A stretch of 64,000 nucleotides of DNA from positions 930,001-994,000 of the forward strand of contig JABMLP010000008.1 of assembly GCA_013176395.1 (NCBI GenBank). The letters run 5' to 3'. The notes beneath the pieces were generated by a model, which saw only the letters and a list, made by a program, of their open reading frames with translations, ran no database searches and was not told where the DNA came from. Of this stretch, positions 57,530 to 64,000 are shown piece by piece (the stretch's first letter is position 1; every line of letters starts with the position of its first letter). The DNA is from Venturia oleaginea (taxonomy: Eukaryota; Ascomycota; Dothideomycetes; Venturiales; Venturiaceae). The position numbers and the translations under genes were made by a program.

Positions 57530-60515
57530 CTACTCTTGAATACTATAATCCACCCTGCCGTTCGAGTTCAGCGCTCTGACTTTGCCCTCTTCTCTTCTAA
57601 GCCGTTTGCCTTGCTCTTCCATCTCTCTTCTCTCATTTTCGAGCTGCTCCTTCCCTTTGGATCCGCCAGCACCGTCAGTGCTCACCGCACTCTGCGCTCT
57701 CTTCCTTTTCTGGAAGCCGGAAAATAACGTCTCAATCTCCGAGTCGAGCAATGTTGGCGGGTGTTCGCCATCCTCTCCTTGCGCTACGTTCAGATTGCCC
57801 CGAGCAAGCTGTTCAGAGTCGTGGGGAAGAGTCGATGGGACGACCCCACCAGCCACAATGTTGGTACCAGCCGCCGCAGCTCGGTTTTGTTGGTATGGCA
57901 TTGGATTGCTGAGTTTCCCAGCTTCGTCACCTGAGATGCCCAGACTTCGATTGAGCAGACTGGAAGCGATGCCGCTGGACAAGCTAGACCAGAGACCACC
58001 GACACGAGCTCCTAGCCCTGTGAGGACGGGTGCTCCAAATATGCCTTTTTTAGTATAGGGGAGTGGCTGTGGCTTCAATGTTGCCATGGCTGGTGAGATC
58101 AGGGGTTCCAGCCGATAGCTGATAGGATCTGTAGGGTGGAAAATGTTGAACACCCTTCTGCACTTGGGAGACGATGTAGTGATTTCCAGGTAGTCTTGCT
58201 CCTCAGTGTTACCGCTTAAACAGGAGGAGGAGGATCCAACAAAAGGATCATCCCTCATATCAAAAGGCGTGTGCGCAGGTTTGACATTCGGCGTCTGTCG
58301 AGCAGCAATCGTTCGCCCTTTCAGCATCTGGAATAGACCTACAGGTGAGCCAAGAGCATAGAAGTCTTCCACCTCAAAGTCAAGCTGAATTCGCGTGTTC
58401 TCGTGTCGTGGCTGGTACTTGCTAGACCGACTCCCCGAGCGTTCCATTTTCTGGTTGCACAGGATGTCGAACATAATAGCAGAGCCTAGAGAGTGCCCAG
58501 CCAGACTGATTTTGCCATTGAAACCGGGATTTCGCTGCTTGAACAATCCGTAAATCCGATTGAGCTCGTCGAGCACGATTCTGGTGATATGGCCCTTGTA
58601 CGCCGGACTCTGGTACAGCAAAATGTCCAGCGCCAAATCGGTTATCAGATTTCGCACGGCAGGCACGCCATCGACGGTTATATCCTCGAGGCTGGGATAA
58701 TTTTCATCCTCGAACTCAGTATCCCCTAAAACTGTTAGCCATGCCTCCACGACGCAAAAATGTCATACCCAGATCATGCTCCTTGCGGTTATGCTTGAGA
58801 CTCTGCCGAGGGAAGTCTAGCAAATGGCGCCAGCATATTGGGAGCACTTGAATTCTTGAATTTTTCGTGTCCTTCTCCAGATCACCATTTAGCGCTTGTA
58901 AGTCGCCCGAGCCACTGTATACCCCTTTCAGGGTCTTGCGGAGGGTGTTCACATCGTGAACAAAATTCACGCTTTCTAGACGCAGGCCCAATCGCTGACC
59001 AATGCCATGGGTGACCAGAACGAGATGCTCGATTTCACGTCCCTGCTCTTCGCCATCTTGGTCTTTGTAATCGTCCTCCATTTCTTTCTCCTGTCGCCGA
59101 CGAACTTCCTCCTCCTCCTTTTCACGGTCAGCAGGGTTGGCGGCTTCAACCAGAGTAGAAATCTGTCGCTCCAATGTCTTTCGCCGCGTCTCCGCGGGCG
59201 TTTCTAACATCTCATGATCCCCGACGTCTTTGTCGGACGTTCCAGATTCTGGGGCTTTCGGCGACGCATTGAGCGGATTCTTATCGTCTTTTACTGCAGA
59301 CTTCTTTGCTTGCTCGCTGTATCCTCTCACCACCTTGGTGCCAACGTAATGTGCACCACCAGCAAATCTTTCATATACTGTGCTGCCAATCCGAGAAAGG
59401 AAATCGTCCGTCACTATGTAGGCATTTTTCTCATCCTGATATGTCACGACAGAATTCATGTGCGCACCGAAGAGTCTGAAGGTTCGCTGAATAGCTTCAG
59501 GGGGCAATGTATCTGGTTCCTGGTCCGTGGGTGATTGACTTTTGGAGGCGTTCTTCAGACTTTCAACCGAGCCTTTGGGAGTCAAAACTCCCGACCCTGA
59601 TTTGGAACTTCGGGTCGGGTCTTCCGCTAACCTCATAGAAGCTGGCCGAGATCTAGGTTGGGAGCTTGATCTCTGTTGTGAAGGAGCAGGAGTAGAGTTG
59701 GCCTTAGGAAATTTCCAGACCTTAAGCTTCAGGAAGCCTTCCTCGAGTTGTGTAGCAAGGTTTTCGTCACATGGCCTAAGTGTTGCTCCTTCTGTGATCA
59801 TTGTTAAGTGTTTGATCTTGGTACAGCATAGGATTGAGCGTACCTTGGAAGAACCAAGTGCCTCTCCGCACGTCATATACAGGACCGAGCCAATATGCGG
59901 GTGCAAGCTCTCGCCTTTCTACATCTACATCAAAGAGGTAGTCTTCATTCACGGGAACGTGGAATGCCTTATCAGTCTCGGTGCCAGACTTTCTGTACTT
60001 TGTTCCCAGACTGTCGCCTGCTATCCCAACATCGCCAGACTCATGATGTCCACGCATCAGACTTGCTCGATCTGTCGCTTCCTCTTTCTCTGACAGTTTC
60101 CGATATGTGGCTTCTATAGCTTTCGAGTCGCCATTCGAAAATGGGACGTATTTTTTGGCAACGACGGCGAGTTTATCGACTTCGTGAGGGGTCGGAGAGT
60201 TCATTAATTTACGTTTTGGGACCTGGGATCATATTAGAATATCCACGAGCGACCCGCAGGGTCAGACCATCATACATCTACAGCATGATACCATTGCACC
60301 TGAAGCGGGGGACAGTTTCTTGGGTAGTTCCTCAGCGACAGTCTATGTCTGCGACTGATCTTGTGATCGCCCCCTCTTTGCGAGCCGATTCCAGACTCAT
60401 CTCTCTTGCTGTCACCATCTTTTGCCAGTGGAGGTTTTGGTGTGGCACTTCTCGAACCCCATGGCGAGAAGGACATGCCCGAAAGGTAGCTCTTATTGTC
60501 CTCACCGCCAGACAT
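57530..60515 (-). CDS. DDHD-domain phospholipase (PA-PLA1 family)
   Basis: Four minus-strand exons: 60276-60515, 59844-60222, 58769-59791 and 57530-58725 (introns 53, 52 and 43 bp), 945 residues. Intracellular DDHD lipases hydrolyse phosphatidic acid and other phospholipids; the yeast relative is DDL1. Family blocks are 'PPLQVQWYHAVDVPKRKL' completed by the first splice, 'PAYWLGPVYDVRRGTWFFQ', 'HLVLVTHGIGQRL', the lipase Ser elbow 'LAGHSLGSAI' (Ser about residue 626), and the DDHD part with 'EVEDFYALGSPVGLFQML' and 'VFNIFHPTDPISYRLEPL'. The catalytic Ser and the DDHD acidic/His residues appear intact. The frame is open upstream of Met 60515 for about 80 codons without an ATG, so an upstream coding exon may exist. 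The C-terminus is charged and disordered. Confidence 0.92.
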
Positions 60516-60757
60516 GGTTGTGTCCAACCGGCTCCGGCCGGACGTGCGATTTGTCGGCCAAACTGAGGCGGCCTTGTTGAGCTGATTCGTAGCTTCGTGG
60601 AGACTGGGGAGGGTTTGGCGGAGGTGAGAGAGGACGTTTGCAATTCGCCTAGCCAATGTGGTGAAGCTGGCGGAGTCTTCTATTCGACCGGGGGAGCTTG
60701 AGGCACGTATCCGGATGTCTTGCAGCAGTAGATTTCAATACAACTGGGACTTCTAGA

Positions 60758-60855
60758 GAATGGATCAAGGAACGAAATATTCCTTATTTGATTACATCAC
60801 ATATCACCGAATCTTGGCGGATGCGAGCAGGGTCATAGGACAATAGCATGTGAGA
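60758..60855. repeat. Dispersed direct repeat, copy A
   Basis: Matches 62806-62902 in the same orientation: both contain GAATGGATCAAGGAACGA, TGATTAC and 'CGAATCTTGGCGGATGCGAG', and both end TAGCATGTGAG. The inner part is diverged. Confidence 0.8.
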
Positions 60856-60938
60856 GGCTATCACAACTGCAAATACGACGACCACTTCTGTCGCCAGCAA
60901 TGTCGGCGTGCAAAGCCGTGATTACTACGTGGGAGAAT

Positions 60939-61144
60939 GTGCTTCCAGTACAATCATCCTGTTCTTGTGCTTCCAGTGCGGTTATCCTATCCTTGTCCTT
61001 CCAGTACGATTATCCTGTCCTTGCGCTTCCAGTACGATTATCCTGTCCTTGTGCTTCCAGTGCGGTTATCCTGTCCTTGTGCTTCCAGTGCGGTTATCCT
61101 GTCCTTGTGCTTCCAGTGCGGTTATCCTATCCTCGTGCTTCCAG
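60939..61144. repeat. 28-bp minisatellite, seven units plus a partial
   Basis: The unit runs GTGCTTCCAGTGCGGTTATC followed by CTGTCCTT. Seven full copies (60939-61134) differ at a few positions, and the array ends with the first ten bases of an eighth. Since 28 is not a multiple of three, the three overlapping open frames seen across it rotate through each other and are not genes. Confidence 0.95.
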
Positions 61145-61596
61145 AGACAACGAGGACAAATGCAACTCGTATCTTACTACTGTCGATTCTCGAGACATCC
61201 AATGCTATTAGTAAAAACGGGATGTACATTAGCTACTATAATAAGCTCGGGTGTTGCCGCCGTGTGGAACCGAGCGTTTCTCCTAAGCCTCGTATGGAGG
61301 TAGCTACTACAGTGTAGCGATTCCACAACCCTGCAAAAAGTACTTTAAAAATACTTAAAATGTACCTTATGCAACCTCATTCATTGGCTGAAAAAAGTGG
61401 TTCAACGGCTTCAATATACATCCCGTCTTTAGCATTGATCGGATATCTCGAGATTTGACGGTATCGATCAAATTTTTAACGTCAATCTGCACTATGTACA
61501 TACATAGTACTCCGTATTTCTATGGTAGTCTGTCACAGAGAAGGCGGACTTAACTATTCGCTTGCCAGGTCCTAAAACACACAGTAACACCTCCTA

Positions 61597-61761
61597 CCAG
61601 CGCGCCCCAGGACGATTTCAACGAGTTTAATTGGTATCCATTAGTTGGCAGGCTGATCGGCATGTAAAGCTCAAGATCCGATGGTACTAATTGGAGAATT
61701 AACCCTGCTAGAGACCTGACCTATTGTTATTCGTCATTAAAATCAATCTGGGGCGCGCTGG
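61597..61761. mobile_element. MITE-like element, CCAGCGCGCCCCAG terminal repeats
   Basis: The left end CCAGCGCGCCCCAG (61597-61610) is matched exactly by its reverse complement at the right end (61748-61761). TA flanks lie at 61595-61596 and 61762-61763. The 165-bp body is non-coding. Relics of the same family occur at 16834-17036. Confidence 0.85.
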
Positions 61762-62309
61762 TAAAAACAACAGAATCTACGAGAAATCCCTCATCAGGTT
61801 TTCGACGGTCCAGGGTGTTTCGGCAATTCAGGTCCTTGACCAAATTTATAGGACAAAGCGAGGGTGTTTTTAATCAGTCTCCACCTATTACTTCAACAGG
61901 TTTGGTATGTATCTGAGCTTCGAGCTACCATTGCACTGAACAATCACGGACCAGATAAGGGATGGAAGTCCCGAGTTCCTTGTAAATGATTTGCGCCTAA
62001 CGTATACGGAGTAATACCCTTGTGTGGAATCCTTGGCCTTGACCTACAGGAATTGGAAGTCTCTGCGTGGAGAAGCAATTTTAGTTACTTAGAACCTTGT
62101 ACAACAATACATGCATGATACAGATCACTGACTTTATCACGTACACGTGTGCCAATACCTATCAACACCTTGAGACGTACATAGTAGTGATATAGAACGA
62201 TTTAAATATAATTTTACTGTAGCTATGTCCCAGCTTCTATAGATCCCGTATATTCTCTATCCTTTAGAAGAACGACCTTGTTTTGAAGTATAGCTCGACG
62301 CGGACCAAC

Positions 62310-62491
62310 TCAAAAATGCGTTTCAACAGCCTCGCCTTCCTCTTGAGAGACCTTCTTTGGTAAACCATCTCGAATCAACATAATCATTACCAGTTCCTTC
62401 AACTGAAAACTCGCAGTCTCACGGTAGCTCAAAAATCTCCCCCAGATACTATTCTTCTTCCAAAACTGCCAAAACCAATTGAGCGCGGCTG
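62310..62491 (-). pseudogene. Orphan coding exon or gene remnant
   Basis: A minus-strand frame from an acceptor-like 'gggttacag' at 62492 runs 59 codons to TGA: 'ALNWFWQFWKKNSIWGRF', 'SYRETASFQLKELVMIMLI', then 'GLPKKVSQEEGEAVETHF'. The composition is strongly protein-like. No upstream exon with ATG was found before the frame closes near 62560. It could be the last exon of a lost gene or of one whose other exons I could not see. The family is not recognised. Confidence 0.35.
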
Positions 62492-63119
62492 CTGTAACCC
62501 CAAAAACAGTGGGGCTTGGAAAAACACCTCTACGGACTATTGTTGTAGAATCGATAAAGTTTTAGGATCGATAAAGCAGCATGATAAGAAGTGAAGATCT
62601 GTAAGCCAAAGATTTCTATACTATTACTTTCTGTTCTCGTTTAAAACCTCCCGGGTAATAACCGCTTGCTAACCTTGTTGTTATTATTTAGTGCGAGTTT
62701 GCGACATGGCTCCAGGTGAATTTTCAGACCTGTTGCCAACAGCGAGGAACGCAACTGGGTACTGCTGATTGGAGTGATTGCAGGCTTACCTGAGGACTGG
62801 TACGGAATGGATCAAGGAACGAGATATTTGGTCTTTTGAGGTTGATTACCTCATCGAATCTTGGCGGATGCGAGCAGGGTCAGAAGACTGTAGCATGTGA
62901 GTCTGGGTTTAAAGGGTGAATGCGAACGGACTACTGGTAATTGATCATTTCTCCAACCCAAACTGGCCTCTCGATGTTAACTGTAGATCAGTGAGATAAT
63001 GTCTTGGAGCAGTGGCTTAACCTAACCTCGAGGCCAGGCTAGCTTCTATCACGAGCGATATCGTCTCGCATTGCTGACTTACCTTCTACCCGCATCTTTC
63101 GCCTCCATTTTTGCTTAGC
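62492..63119. other. Intergenic region with a dispersed repeat
   Basis: AT-rich. Contains the second copy of the ~98-bp repeat (62806-62902). No gene seen. Confidence 0.5.
62806..62902. repeat. Dispersed direct repeat, copy B
   Basis: Second copy of the repeat at 60758-60855; see that entry for the shared blocks. Confidence 0.8.
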
Positions 63120-63375
63120 ATGCCTCCTGTCGCATCGAACACGGCTGAAGATCTTTTCCGAGCTCGAAAGGGCAATGGCATACCTCATCGTTAGAAATCT
63201 CCTTGCTCATCGAGTCGCACAGAATTCAGGTAAACGCATGACCATTCGCGGTTTGCCCTTGGAGCATCGCCGCAGAAGAGACCTCTACAGCGAGCCATGC
63301 CATGGGAAGTATTGTTTACGGAGGATGGACGTGTTCGAATCTGACCCAACCCTACCAGAGGGCCACCGACGGTGA
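63120..63375 (+). CDS. Possible small two-exon gene
   Basis: ATG at 63120 starts 'MPPVASNTAEDLFRARKGNG'. A candidate 40-bp intron (about 63192-63231, acceptor attcag) would join it to a 144-bp frame ending at 63375 ('PLEHRRRRDLYSEPCHG'). The protein would be about 71 residues, basic, without a known domain. The donor 'gttaga' is weak and the intron very short, so this may be chance. Confidence 0.2.
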
Positions 63376-63676
63376 CTCTACAAATGCAACATGAATCCTC
63401 ACTTTCGAGAACGACATCACTAATTGCTAGACAAATGAATTTTAGCCTCACCAGAAATTGAGCAAGTATTATCTCGATCGGCGATACTCGTGATCGAAAG
63501 TAATGTTTGGATGGAGACTGCTCTCAATACTTATCCTACAGCTCAATCCGACAATCAAGCACCATACCACCCAGGGACGCCTATAGCATGCAATGGTATC
63601 AAACTAACAAAGGGGAATAAAAAGAAAGGAGAAGACCAACAGTCCAAACGTAACACCACAAGCTGCTCACACATAC

Positions 63677-64000
63677 TCAAAGCCCATTAGCTCCGTTCGT
63701 CATTTTATGCCCCTTGCGCATCAACTCCTGACTCTTCTGCTCCTGTTGTTGGGGCATACCAACAAGCCACTGTGGCGGCGTAATACCAGTCTGATCGTTA
63801 ATCGTAGACAGTAGAGGTGGTAGGTTCTGGATAAGGTTGCGGATTGGTGCTTAGGGATCGGTACCGGCTCCTTCTTCTCCTGATTGATTGCCTGTGTGCC
63901 AAACGTTGATTTTGGGGGACAAGCCGTTGACGGCCTTAGCATTTGCATTGGCGAGGCGTCTATAGGTGTTGTTCTGCAACGTCATGTACTGCATCAGGCC
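63677..64000 (-). pseudogene. Flotillin-like protein, C-terminal part, with an in-frame TAA
   Basis: The minus-strand frame entering from the right edge reads 'LMQYMTLQNNTYRRLANANA' and 'VNGLSPKINVWHTG', which resemble the tail of fungal flotillin-like scaffold proteins (membrane microdomain organisers). It meets TAA at 63851-63853 and then continues in the same frame with family-like 'APIRNLIQNLPPLLSTINDQ' and 'TGITPPQWLVGMPQQQEQ', ending in TGA at 63677-63679. No GT-AG intron removes the TAA. Either the protein is shortened by 57 residues or this is a pseudogene. A C-to-T change of CAA would create the stop. Upstream exons are outside the window. The family call rests on remembered resemblance and is moderate. 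Confidence 0.55.

Larger units (their letters stand above)
60516..62309. other. Repeat-rich intergenic region
   Basis: Promoter side of the DDHD gene, then one copy of a ~98-bp dispersed repeat (60758-60855), the 28-bp tandem array, and the inverted-repeat element at 61597-61761. Two copies of an ACTCCGTAT-type motif face each other near 61507 and 62002. No gene called. Confidence 0.5.

Noticed and set aside
60900..61317. Three overlapping 100-130 codon frames reading VLPVRLSCPCASS-type repeats
   Set aside because: They are the three frames of one 28-bp minisatellite, so all frames stay open together.
61507..62012. Facing ACTCCGTAT motifs that might bound a larger transposon around the element at 61597
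   Set aside because: Only about ten bases match, no target duplication was found, and the inside is non-coding.
1..64000. CRISPR arrays, prophage or bacterial operon structures
   Set aside because: The sequence is clearly fungal nuclear DNA; the only regular arrays are minisatellites without spacers.

Overview
The window is nuclear DNA of a filamentous ascomycete (Pezizomycotina), most likely a leotiomycete. Genes carry several short introns (43-70 bp, GTRNGT donors, CTAAC/CTGAC branch points). The gene set includes the FRQ clock protein, an APSES regulator of the StuA type, a Zn2Cys6 activator and Pex11, and there is a Fot1/pogo DNA transposon. The class-level assignment is an inference from protein resemblance; no search was run. 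Gene models were built by hand by joining reading frames across GT-AG introns, and exon coordinates are in the entries.

Layout. 1-0.8 kb: 3' end of a BRCT-domain gene. 0.8-4.6 kb: no intact gene, with one decayed coding fragment. 4.6-7.5 kb: convergent PEX11 and mitochondrial succinyl-CoA:3-ketoacid CoA transferase. 8.1 kb: a small inverted-repeat element. 8.4-11 kb: Zn2Cys6 transcription factor. 12-14 kb: an unrecognised gene with two atypical zinc fingers downstream. 14-17.5 kb: upstream region of frq, rich in CGATCG sites and containing relic mobile-element copies. 17.5-20.4 kb: frq. 21.7-27.9 kb: CMR1, AIM24 and RFT1. 28.2 kb: intron-containing tRNA-Ala. 28.6-30.4 kb: Fot1/pogo element with a damaged transposase. 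30.7-31.6 kb: a conserved-looking coiled-coil protein. 33.2-34.1 kb: pseudogene of a cysteine-rich single-pass surface protein. 34.5-40.1 kb: MRM2, a long coiled-coil nuclear-type protein, and OST3/OST6. 40-51 kb: an 11 kb gene-empty stretch ahead of stuA. 54.8-60.5 kb: an F-box-like/2EXR-type protein and a DDHD phospholipase. 60.7-63.6 kb: repeats, one more inverted-repeat element and small coding remnants. 63.7-64 kb: 3' end of a flotillin-like gene, interrupted by an in-frame TAA.

The genes do not form one pathway. They are a typical housekeeping mix: peroxisome proliferation, ketone-body use, mitochondrial rRNA methylation, N-glycosylation through RFT1 and OST3, and lipid hydrolysis. Two master developmental/temporal regulators, frq and stuA, each sit behind very long upstream regions.

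The most interesting signals are a set of short non-autonomous inverted-repeat elements (165-244 bp, TA target duplications), one inside an MRM2 intron and another family with relics beside frq; the dense CGATCG sites upstream of frq; the damaged N-terminus of the transposase; the atypical CX2CX17HX4H fingers; and two genes with clear inactivating lesions.
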